Of a stretch of DNA of 5,681 nucleotides, positions 1-5,390 are shown piece after piece. The stretch comes from Candidatus Falkowiibacteriota bacterium (GTDB taxonomy: Bacteria; Patescibacteriota; Patescibacteriia; Patescibacteriales; UBA12075): assembly GCA_030600505.1 (NCBI GenBank), contig JAUVLY010000059.1, positions 1 through 5,681 on the forward strand, in the 5' to 3' direction. Both the position numbers and the translations under genes were made by a program. The notes beneath the pieces were generated by a model. It saw only the letters and a program-made list of their open reading frames with translations. It did not search any database and was not told the DNA's origin. How positions within the stretch are numbered: position 1 is the first letter of the stretch; each line of letters starts with the position of its first letter.

Positions 1-2
1 TT

Positions 3-158
3 TATTACGGAATAGCGGCCGTGTTTGGCCTGTCCGCTCTCTTTCTTCAGAGTTTGGGCAAGCTGATCGCTGTTGGGGCGATGATAGGCCTCATGTTAAT
101 TATAGTTGTTAGCTTTGCCTATATTGAGAAGAAGAACGGGAATGGTAGAGGGAAATAA
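3..158 (+). CDS. C-terminal fragment of an integral membrane protein, possibly a transporter
   Basis: The frame is open from the window edge and closes at TAA 156-158, leaving 51 residues of a protein whose start lies upstream. What is visible is strongly hydrophobic: one segment covers about residues 1-16 and a second about residues 20-40. The second ends in AYIEKKNG, followed by a short basic, Gly/Asn-rich cytoplasmic-looking tail. This is how the last two membrane helices of many polytopic transporters end, and a major-facilitator-type permease is one possibility, but no diagnostic motif is present and the family cannot be fixed. The next gene begins about 150 bp later, after a repeat-rich gap, so shared transcription is uncertain. 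That it is coding is fairly secure; its function is not known. Confidence 0.6.
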   Translation, partial: YYGIAAVFGLSALFLQSLGKLIAVGAMIGLMLIIVVSFAYIEKKNGNGRGK

Positions 159-188
159 TTTCGCAAAATAACAAATCCCAAATTATGA

Positions 189-306
189 AATGCCCCTTGG
201 GTGCAAATAAGCACCAAGCACCAAAATCTCAATGACCAAAACTGTTTGGAATTTTGAATTTGGTGCTTGGAATTTATTTGTAATTTGGTGCTTGTAATTT
301 ATAAAT
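189..306. repeat. Intergenic inverted and tandem repeats (GGTGCTT family)
   Basis: The gap between the first two genes is largely repetitive. CTTGGGTGC (196-204) can pair with GCACCAAG (211-218) around a 6-nt AAATAA loop with one bulged G. The segment CCAAGCACCAAAAT (214-227) is the reverse complement of AATTTGGTGCTTGG (257-270) with one mismatch. The latter starts a 25-bp unit (257-281) that recurs imperfectly at 282-306. No T-tract follows either hairpin, so a classical intrinsic terminator is not supported. Function unknown; it looks like a dispersed intergenic repeat. Confidence 0.7.
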
Positions 307-309
307 TTT

Positions 310-672
310 ATGAATAAGTACCTTAGATATTACTTATTAATCAACTGGTTATTCTTTATTTTAATAGTAACCGGTTTTCCGACTTTGCCTTATGACGGCA
401 CGGTAGTAACCTGGCATGATAAGATATTCCACATGTTGCTTTTTGGCGTGTTGGCCTATTTAATTCTTTATAGTTTGGCGCCGCATAAAATAGCTATTAA
501 AACGAGTATTTTAATAGCTTGTTTTTTTTCCGCTCTGGCTTCTGCCGGCGTGGAAATAATGCAGCGCTATGTGCCGGGCCGGACAGTAAGTGAATATGAT
601 TTTTTAGCCGGTTTGATCGGCATTATAATTTTTGTGTTTTTTTATTATGTTAGACGGGGAAGAAAAACCTAA
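310..672 (+). CDS. VanZ-like family membrane protein
   Basis: A 120-residue protein with four predicted membrane helices at about residues 7-26, 40-57, 64-81 and 97-114. The VanZ-like (PF04892) signature is readable. It comprises a D-K-x-x-H element (D37, H41) at the start of helix 2, E82-x-x-Q85, then P89-G90-R91 and an acidic D97 opening the last helix. Size fits the compact single-domain members. VanZ of the vancomycin cluster confers low-level teicoplanin resistance by an unresolved mechanism; most stand-alone homologues have no known role, so no resistance function is claimed. The ATG at 310 is chosen because helix 1 follows directly; no Shine-Dalgarno sequence precedes it, only AT-rich repeat. 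The 3' end overlaps the queH start by 26 bp, which suggests co-transcription and translational coupling. Confidence 0.85.
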   Translation: MNKYLRYYLLINWLFFILIVTGFPTLPYDGTVVTWHDKIFHMLLFGVLAYLILYSLAPHKIAIKTSILIACFFSALASAGVEIMQRYVPGRTVSEYDFLAGLIGIIIFVFFYYVRRGRKT

Positions 673-1228
673 GTTGTTTTTGCACATCTGCTGTGTTGGC
701 TGCGGCGTAGCAATTACGAAAGAATTAAAAGGTGGTTATCAACTCACCCTTTATTTTTATAATCCAAATATTTTTCCAGAAAAAGAATATAATAGGCGGC
801 TCATGGAAGCCAGGCGGATCGCGAGTGAGCTTGGGCTTGACTTAATTACTGAGGATTATGACCATAAGTCCTGGCTTAAACTGGTCAGGGGTCATGAAAA
901 AGACCCGGAAAGGGGAGAGCGTTGTCGGATTTGTTACAAGGATCGGCTCAAGCAAACGGCGGTCAAGGCCAAGGAGCTTGGTTTTGATAGTTTTACCACC
1001 ACTCTTACGGTTAGTCCGCATAAAGACGCTAAAGCAATTATTATGCTAGGCAATGAATTGGCCGGTAAATACAGCCTCAAATTTTTGGATCAGGATTTTA
1101 AAAAACAAGATGGCTTTAAGAAGGCGTGTGAATTAAGTAAGGAATTGGGTTTATATAGGCAGGATTATTGTGGTTGTGAGTTTAGTTTTTCAGAAAGTAG
1201 AAAACAGAAAACAGAAAGCAGGTCATAG
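647..1228 (+). CDS. queH: Epoxyqueuosine reductase QueH
   Basis: QueH (formerly DUF208, PF02677) reduces epoxyqueuosine to queuosine in tRNA anticodons, the last step of queuosine synthesis, using an iron-sulfur cofactor; it is unrelated to QueG. Numbering from ATG 647 (193 residues), the family pattern is complete: H13-I-C15-C16-V-G-C19 at the N-terminus, FYNPNIFPEKEY (37-48), R92-C93-x-x-C96 followed by DRLKQTA, FTTTLTVSP (116-124), DFKK (150-153), and LYRQDYCGCEFS (169-180) with C175 and C177. The Pro usually seen before the third N-terminal Cys is Gly here. TTG 632 is in frame but ATG 647 is preferred: it starts just ahead of the conserved core. The last ~13 residues, rich in Lys, Ser, Glu and Arg, lie beyond the core and are encoded by a repeat. 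No other queuosine gene is visible nearby. Confidence 0.92.
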   Translation: MLDGEEKPKLFLHICCVGCGVAITKELKGGYQLTLYFYNPNIFPEKEYNRRLMEARRIASELGLDLITEDYDHKSWLKLVRGHEKDPERGERCRICYKDRLKQTAVKAKELGFDSFTTTLTVSPHKDAKAIIMLGNELAGKYSLKFLDQDFKKQDGFKKACELSKELGLYRQDYCGCEFSFSESRKQKTESRS

Positions 1229-1260
1229 CTGGATAAATGATCGCCTGTTTTCTGCTTTCT
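1192..1260. repeat. Inverted repeat spanning the queH 3' end
   Basis: AGAAAGTAGAAAACAG (1192-1207) pairs with CTGTTTTCTGCTTTCT (1245-1260) over 16 positions with one G-U wobble. The alternative inner stem CAGAAAGCAGG (1212-1222) pairs with CCTGTTTTCTG (1244-1254), also with one wobble. The left arm is itself a tandem of a GAAAACA-type unit and codes for the C-terminal tail of queH, while the right arm is intergenic. In RNA it would form a purine-rich/pyrimidine-rich hairpin just after the stop codon and could reduce read-through into pilT, but there is no clean U-tract, so a terminator role is only possible. Confidence 0.65.
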
Positions 1261-1269
1261 ATTATCTAT

Positions 1270-1299
1270 TTGTCCATTCAAGGTCAATAATGTTATAAT
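1270..1299 (+). promoter_or_regulatory. Predicted sigma70-type extended -10 promoter of pilT
   Basis: A perfect TATAAT at 1294-1299 is preceded by TGT (1291-1293), giving an extended -10 element. TTGTCC at 1270-1275 is a 4/6 match to the -35 box, with an 18-bp spacer. Transcription would begin near 1305-1307, leaving a leader of about 20 nt before ATG 1325. The leader contains no Shine-Dalgarno-like sequence. Position and quality suggest pilT is transcribed independently of VanZ-queH. Confidence 0.65.
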
Positions 1300-1324
1300 A
1301 TAGATAACTAAAATATTTATCCCC

Positions 1325-2368
1325 ATGGAATTAGATTATTATTTTAAAGAGGCGATTGATCGTAATGCTTCTGATCTGCATTTAGTTGAAGGCTCGGTGC
1401 CTTCACTTAGGATTTACGGCGAACTTATCAAAATGAATGAAGCCCCGATACCGCCTGGTGAGTTAAAATACGCGGTTTATCGGGAGATTGATAAAAAAAC
1501 CAGAGATCGTTTTGAGCGTAAGCGCGACGTTGATTTATCAATGGAGTTTTATGGCAATCGTTTCCGGGTTAACCTCCATTATCAGCGGGACAGCATCGGC
1601 TTGGCAGCCCGTTTGGTCGTGATGAACATTCCCCGGCCGGAAGAGATCGGGTTTAGTGAAACAATGTATCGTTTCACTCATTTGCGTGATGGTTTGATCT
1701 TGGTAACCGGCCCATCAGGAGTTGGTAAATCAACCACTTTGGCGGTGATGCTGGATCTGATAAATTCCGAACGGCGATCGCATATTATTACGATCGAAGA
1801 TCCGATTGAATATGTTTTTGAAGAGAAGCAAAGCATCATTGAACAGCGGCAACTGGGCAGTGATACAACCAGTTTCGCGGATGCCCTTAAATACGCGCTT
1901 CGGCAAGATCCGAACGTGATCATGGTCGGAGAAATGCGGGACCTGGAAACTATGTCCGCTGCTTTAACCGCCGCTAAGACCGGGCATTTGGTGTTGTCTA
2001 CCTTGCATACGACAACGGCGGCGGAAACAATTGAACGCATTATTGATTATTTTCCGATCCAGAACCATCAACAGGTAGCCCATCAGTTAGCCTCGGTGCT
2101 CCGGGCGGTAGTTGCCCAGCAATTATTGCCCCGAAAGGACGGCGGTTTGGTAGTAGCCAGGGAAATACTTATAAATAATACGGCTATAGCCAACCAGATC
2201 CGACATGGGCAGTACGAGCAGATCCAGACAGTTATTCAGACCGGGGCCAGAGAAGGGATGATAACTATGAATAAGTCAATTGATCATTTATTGGCCCGCG
2301 GTTTGATATCCAATCATACCGCTAGAAACAGAAAACGCGATATGGAAACCAAAGCCGTCTATTATTAG
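1325..2368 (+). CDS. pilT: PilT-like type IV pilus retraction ATPase
   Basis: A 347-residue secretion-superfamily (GspE/PilT, PF00437) ATPase, the normal length for PilT. The N-terminal PAS-like domain (about 1-100) carries the family opening ASDLHLVEG (15-23). The RecA-like core follows with all four boxes: Walker A GPSGVGKST (129-137), Asp box IITIEDPIEY (154-163), Walker B DPNVIMVGEMRD (195-206, catalytic Glu203), and His box TGHLVLSTLHT (219-229). Near the C-terminus, AIANQIRHGQYEQI (287-300) matches the PilT AIRNLIRE region in degenerate form, and GMITMNKSIDHL (311-322) is also PilT-like. There is no N-terminal T2SSE domain and no zinc-binding tetracysteine, which argues against PilB/GspE. 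PilT hexamers depolymerise the pilus at the inner membrane. It stands alone here, without pilB, pilC or pilin genes in the window. Start: ATG 1325, placed 25 nt after the -10 box. Confidence 0.92.
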   Translation: MELDYYFKEAIDRNASDLHLVEGSVPSLRIYGELIKMNEAPIPPGELKYAVYREIDKKTRDRFERKRDVDLSMEFYGNRFRVNLHYQRDSIGLAARLVVMNIPRPEEIGFSETMYRFTHLRDGLILVTGPSGVGKSTTLAVMLDLINSERRSHIITIEDPIEYVFEEKQSIIEQRQLGSDTTSFADALKYALRQDPNVIMVGEMRDLETMSAALTAAKTGHLVLSTLHTTTAAETIERIIDYFPIQNHQQVAHQLASVLRAVVAQQLLPRKDGGLVVAREILINNTAIANQIRHGQYEQIQTVIQTGAREGMITMNKSIDHLLARGLISNHTARNRKRDMETKAVYY

Positions 2369-2392
2369 TAGTACGTTTTAAGACATTCAAGC

Positions 2393-2469
2393 ATCCGCGT
2401 TAATTCCGCGCAGGGTCCGCGTTAATTCCGCGGATTGTACGCAGATCAATACGCAGATATTACGCGGAT
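2393..2469. repeat. CGCG-type direct and inverted repeat array
   Basis: The gap after pilT holds TCCGCGTTAATTCCGCG twice, exactly, at 2394-2410 and 2416-2432 (22-bp period). TACGCAGAT follows at 2438-2446 and 2450-2458, and the variant TACGCGGAT at 2461-2469. The ends are inverted: ATCCGCGT (2393-2400) is the exact reverse complement of ACGCGGAT (2462-2469), so the block can fold back on itself. CCGCG/CGCGG pairs also allow smaller hairpins. It is not followed by a T-tract. Function unknown. Confidence 0.75.
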
Positions 2470-2493
2470 AATAATTCATTCGATATTAAAATG

Positions 2494-2499
2494 AAGGAG
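2494..2499 (+). promoter_or_regulatory. Shine-Dalgarno-like AAGGAG with unusually short spacing
   Basis: AAGGAG lies one nucleotide before ATG 2501, much closer than the usual 5-9 nt. The upstream frame is closed by TGA at 2492-2494, so ATG 2501 is the earliest ATG available. It is the only Shine-Dalgarno-like sequence next to a start codon in the window. Whether it works as a ribosome binding site at this spacing is doubtful. Confidence 0.35.
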
Positions 2500-2500
2500 T

Positions 2501-2827
2501 ATGTCACCAGATAAGTGGACAAAAATTGTTGGCAATATTAAGGACAATTTTGAGCTGGAAGACGAAGGGGAACAGCATATTGACGATGAAGGAGGGGTGG
2601 ACATTAAGTACATTGTCTTTAATGGTCCTTTAGGCAAGATACGTTTGGAGTATATTATTAAGCCGGTTATTTTGGTTAAAAAAACCACCTATTCTAGGCG
2701 GATCGGTTCGGAAACCAAGGTTGATTATGTTTACAGTGAGGAAGACAAAAGCCATCAGATGATAGCTTACAAATGGAGTGACGAGAACGACGATTGGATG
2801 GAAATGGATGCCAGCGCGTTTGAATAA
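2501..2827 (+). CDS. Conserved-looking acidic hypothetical protein
   Basis: A 108-residue soluble protein with no signal peptide, membrane helix or cysteine. It is strongly acidic (24 Asp/Glu against 14 Lys/Arg by hand count). The N-terminus (3-20) looks like an amphipathic helix, followed by an acidic Gly-containing linker (20-33). The rest alternates short hydrophobic strands and turns, about 34-41, 46-52, 55-62, 73-79 and 86-92, suggesting a small all-beta domain. Recognisable blocks are FNGPLGKIRLEY (40-51), YSRRIGSETKV (64-74) and YKWSDENDDWMEM (90-102). From memory it resembles an uncharacterised family recurring in Patescibacteria genomes, but I cannot name a domain and assign no function. 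Codon use looks like its neighbours, and an intact frame with a clear composition supports a real gene. It is separated by repeats from pilT and from the lipoprotein gene. Confidence 0.8.
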   Translation: MSPDKWTKIVGNIKDNFELEDEGEQHIDDEGGVDIKYIVFNGPLGKIRLEYIIKPVILVKKTTYSRRIGSETKVDYVYSEEDKSHQMIAYKWSDENDDWMEMDASAFE

Positions 2828-2833
2828 TTAAAA

Positions 2834-2861
2834 TTTTTAATTCTTAATTTTTAATTCTTAA
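2834..2861. repeat. 14-bp AT-rich tandem repeat
   Basis: TTTTTAATTCTTAA occurs twice in perfect tandem (2834-2847 and 2848-2861), followed by the start of a third unit (TTTA). It fills most of the 50-bp gap between the acidic hypothetical and the lipoprotein gene. No Shine-Dalgarno sequence or confident promoter is visible here, although the AT-rich tract could hide a weak -10. Confidence 0.75.
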
Positions 2862-2877
2862 TTTACAAAATAATTTT

Positions 2878-5187
2878 ATGAGTAATTTTTATAAAAAAGT
2901 TACGGTTTCTTTATTAGTATTAAGTTTTATAATTAGTGGTTGTACCATTCCCGGGATTAGTAAGCCGCAAGTCAAGCCTAAGCCAAAGCCGGATAATCAA
3001 GGCCAAGGCCAGATAATTAACCCGGATAATATTGGCGCGGCTACCGGCACGGTAATGGAGCAACTGAGGGCGCAAACTAATATTAATAAATTTGCCTCGC
3101 TTGATGAATTAAGCGCTTTTTTGGAAAATAATGCCCAGTCCGGGTCTGTGGGTTATGGCCGCGGCGAGATGATGATGGATTTTGCCGAGGGTATGGCCGT
3201 AGATACGGTTATGAAATCAGCTCCAATGGCAGCTGAAGCCGGTGTGAGTTATTCTAATGATTTAGGGTTATCATCTCAGAGTAATGAAGGCGGTGGCTCA
3301 GATGATTTTTCCCAAACTAATGTACAGGTTGAAGGCGTTGATGAAGCTGATATTATCAAAACCGACGGGAAATATGTCTATGCCTTGGTTAAGAACGACC
3401 TTTATATTATTAACGCCTATCCGGCACAAAATTCGGAAGTAATTACTAAAATCGCTTTCAAATCCCGGCCGGCAGATATTTATATAAATGAAGACCGCTT
3501 GGTGGTTCACGGACAAAACAGTGTAATACATGAAACACCATATTATAAAAAATGGCGCCGTCGCAGCCCTTATACATTTTTCAAAGTTTTTGATATCAGT
3601 AACCGTAGTGAGCCCAAACAGGTTCTTGACCTTGATTTTGAAGGCTCACTGGCTAATTCCCGGATGATCGGCGATTACGTTTATTTTGTGACTACTAATT
3701 ACAATTATCACTATATCGACGACGAGCCAATGTTGCCGCGCTTACTTGAGGGTGGCGAAGTAGTTGATTGCGCGGTTGGTACCCGGTGCGTAATGCCGGA
3801 AATCTATTATTTTAATATCCCTTATTCAAATTATAATTTTAGCGTTGTTAGCGCGATTAATATTAAAGATGTAGACAAGACAATTAACCAGGAAATGTAT
3901 TTGATGTCAAACGCGCAGAATATGTATGTATCAAAGAAGAATCTTTACATCACTTACACCAAATATGTTAGTGAATATCAGCTCGAAATGGAAGTTATGA
4001 AGGAGCTAGTTTATCCTCGTCTAAGCGCGAAAGACCAGGAAAAGATCGCCAAGATCGGAGTAGTTGAGCATTTTATTCTTTCTCCTGACGAAAAGCAGCG
4101 GAAAATCCAGCAAATAGTTGAGCACTATGTCTATACCCTTAGCGAAGAAAAACAGGAAAATTTGGAAGACGAGCTGGAGGCGGCCATGAAACAAAAATAT
4201 CAGGATATTTCCAAAGAGCTGGAAAAAACCGTAATCCATAAAGTAGCCATTGATAAAGACAAAATCGAATATCAGACCAATGGCCAGGTGACCGGCCATG
4301 TCTTAAATCAGTTTTCCATGGATGAGCAAGGCGATTATTTTCGCATTGCCACCACCAAGAACCGGACCTGGAGCAGATACATGGACGACGAGGAACGCGA
4401 GTCTTATAGTAACCTTTATGTTCTGGACAAAGAATTGAATCAAGTTGGCGCGGTTGAGGGGTTAGCCAAGGGGGAGCGGATATACTCAGTTCTCTTTATG
4501 CAGGGCCGGGCTTATCTGGTTACTTTCAAGCAAGTGGACCCTTTATTCGTGATTGACCTTAGTGACCCGAAAAATCCCAAAGTATTGGGCGAATTGAAAA
4601 TTCCGGGCTTTTCTAATTATCTCCATCCTTATGACGATAATCATTTGATCGGCATTGGCAAGGATACGGCCGAATCCGAATGGGGCGGCGTTCGGATCAA
4701 GGGAATTAAAGTTTCTTTGTTTGATGTCTCTGACGTGGCCAACCCCAAGGAGGTAGATACCTATGTAATGGGGGAGGCGGGGAGTGATTCCATTGCCTTG
4801 CGCGACCATAAAGCATTTCTTTTTTCCAAGGATAAAAATTTAATGGCCATGCCGGTTTCAATCCGGGAAACGATTGATGGGCGCTCATACGGAAAGCTCA
4901 CATTTAGCGGTGCGGCAGTATTCACGATAACTGAAGACAAGATCGAGTTTAAAGGCAAGATTGACCATTCGGACAAGGGCCGGCCTTCACCGCGGGACTA
5001 TTGGCGGGGTTACAGTTATTACGACAACTCGGTAAAACGCTGTCTGTATATTGACGACGTGCTTTACAGTTTTTCCAATAATTATTTATCAATGAACGAT
5101 TTAGACAATGATTTGGATGAGATCAACAAGTTGAAATTAGAAAAGAAAAAGAGCGGAGAGGATGATGATTTTGAGATAGTAAACTAG
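2878..5187 (+). CDS. Secreted lipoprotein with C-terminal beta-propeller domain (PF09826-like)
   Basis: A 769-residue predicted lipoprotein. A basic N-terminus and hydrophobic stretch lead to a lipobox ISGC with C22 as the lipidation site. A Pro/Lys/Gln/Gly tether follows (about 29-46), then FASLDELSAFLE (72-83) and a Met-rich segment (98-117). The PF09826 beta-propeller signature TNVQVEGVDEADIIKTDG starts at 147. Further family blocks are LNQFSMDE (476-483), FRIATT (488-493), FVIDLSDPKNPKVLGEL (557-573), LFDVSDVANP (614-623) and RCLYIDDVLYSFSNNYL (721-737). C298 and C304 could form a disulfide. Residues about 362-450 form a charged, predicted helical insert, with three ~20-residue repeats, between propeller blades. 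It should sit on the outer face of the cytoplasmic membrane; ligand and function are unknown. ATG 2878 is chosen because it opens a complete signal peptide; no Shine-Dalgarno is seen. The tail is acidic (DDDFE). Confidence 0.9.
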   Translation: MSNFYKKVTVSLLVLSFIISGCTIPGISKPQVKPKPKPDNQGQGQIINPDNIGAATGTVMEQLRAQTNINKFASLDELSAFLENNAQSGSVGYGRGEMMMDFAEGMAVDTVMKSAPMAAEAGVSYSNDLGLSSQSNEGGGSDDFSQTNVQVEGVDEADIIKTDGKYVYALVKNDLYIINAYPAQNSEVITKIAFKSRPADIYINEDRLVVHGQNSVIHETPYYKKWRRRSPYTFFKVFDISNRSEPKQVLDLDFEGSLANSRMIGDYVYFVTTNYNYHYIDDEPMLPRLLEGGEVVDCAVGTRCVMPEIYYFNIPYSNYNFSVVSAINIKDVDKTINQEMYLMSNAQNMYVSKKNLYITYTKYVSEYQLEMEVMKELVYPRLSAKDQEKIAKIGVVEHFILSPDEKQRKIQQIVEHYVYTLSEEKQENLEDELEAAMKQKYQDISKELEKTVIHKVAIDKDKIEYQTNGQVTGHVLNQFSMDEQGDYFRIATTKNRTWSRYMDDEERESYSNLYVLDKELNQVGAVEGLAKGERIYSVLFMQGRAYLVTFKQVDPLFVIDLSDPKNPKVLGELKIPGFSNYLHPYDDNHLIGIGKDTAESEWGGVRIKGIKVSLFDVSDVANPKEVDTYVMGEAGSDSIALRDHKAFLFSKDKNLMAMPVSIRETIDGRSYGKLTFSGAAVFTITEDKIEFKGKIDHSDKGRPSPRDYWRGYSYYDNSVKRCLYIDDVLYSFSNNYLSMNDLDNDLDEINKLKLEKKKSGEDDDFEIVN

Positions 5188-5188
5188 C

Positions 5189-5198
5189 TAACCGGTTA
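5189..5198. repeat. Perfect 10-bp palindrome after the lipoprotein stop
   Basis: TAACCGGTTA is a perfect palindrome one base after the stop codon of the lipoprotein gene and three bases before the nested inverted-repeat element. It could be an operator-like site or part of the repeat element; nothing further can be said. Confidence 0.4.
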
Positions 5199-5201
5199 CG
5201 A

Positions 5202-5349
5202 ATTACAAATCTTTACAAATTTACGAATAAATTCCTTAATGTTTGAGCTGGGCCTCTGGCCCGCGAGATTTTATCGCGCAAAAAGTCGCAGGCCAGAGGC
5301 CTTGCTCCAACAGTGCGAAAATCCAAATTTGTATTTGTAAATTTGTAAT
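5202..5349. repeat. Nested inverted-repeat element (REP/MITE-like)
   Basis: The GC-rich inner arms GGCCTCTGGCC (5251-5261) and GGCCAGAGGCC (5291-5301) are perfect reverse complements. Pairing extends outward to GTTTGAGC (5241-5248) against GCTCCAAC (5304-5311), giving 21-nt arms with two mismatches and one G-U. The loop contains a second hairpin, CGCGA (5262-5266) with TCGCG (5274-5278). Outside lie AT-rich arms: ATTACAAAT (5202-5210) and TTACAAAT (5213-5220) match the reverse complement of ATTTGTAAATTTGTAAT (5333-5349) with a 2-nt gap. It has no coding capacity of its own and may act as a transcription end structure for the lipoprotein gene or as a dispersed repeat. Confidence 0.75.
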
Positions 5350-5370
5350 GATTAGCACCCAAGGGCATTG

Positions 5371-5376
5371 TATAAT
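5371..5376 (+). promoter_or_regulatory. Predicted -10 box of the terminal membrane-protein gene
   Basis: A perfect TATAAT sits 14 bp before ATG 5391. No good -35 lies 16-19 bp upstream: TTGTAA at 5343-5348 is 22 bp away, which is too far. Transcription would start around 5382-5384, giving a leader under 10 nt, so translation would be nearly leaderless. Confidence 0.4.
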
Positions 5377-5390
5377 TAGCAACAAAAAAA

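Noticed and set aside
278..305. TTGTAA / TATAAA promoter-like pair before the VanZ gene
   Set aside because: The -10 would end 4 nt before the ATG, so the transcript would start at or inside the start codon; the match arises from the AT-rich repeat.
632..646. TTG 632 as the start of queH
   Set aside because: It would add only MCFFI ahead of ATG 647, has no ribosome binding site, and the conserved core begins after ATG 647.
858..1049. 63-codon + strand ORF in another frame of queH
   Set aside because: Fully inside queH, low-complexity composition, no start context.
1678..2040. 120-codon ORF on the minus strand inside pilT
   Set aside because: It lies entirely antisense to the conserved ATPase core of pilT, whose motifs are unambiguous; it is a shadow frame.
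2393..2469. CRISPR-like array
   Set aside because: Units are too short, spacers are 3-5 nt, and there is no cas gene or leader; it is a simple direct/inverted repeat block.
5185..5350. Classical rho-independent terminator after the lipoprotein gene
   Set aside because: The GC-rich stem is followed by CAGTGCGAAA rather than a run of T on the + strand, so the standard stem plus U-tract is not met; a different termination role remains possible.
5352..5369. Possible CIRCE (HrcA) operator starting TTAGCACCC
   Set aside because: Only one half-site resembles TTAGCACTC; the expected GAGTGCTAA half after a 9-nt spacer is absent.
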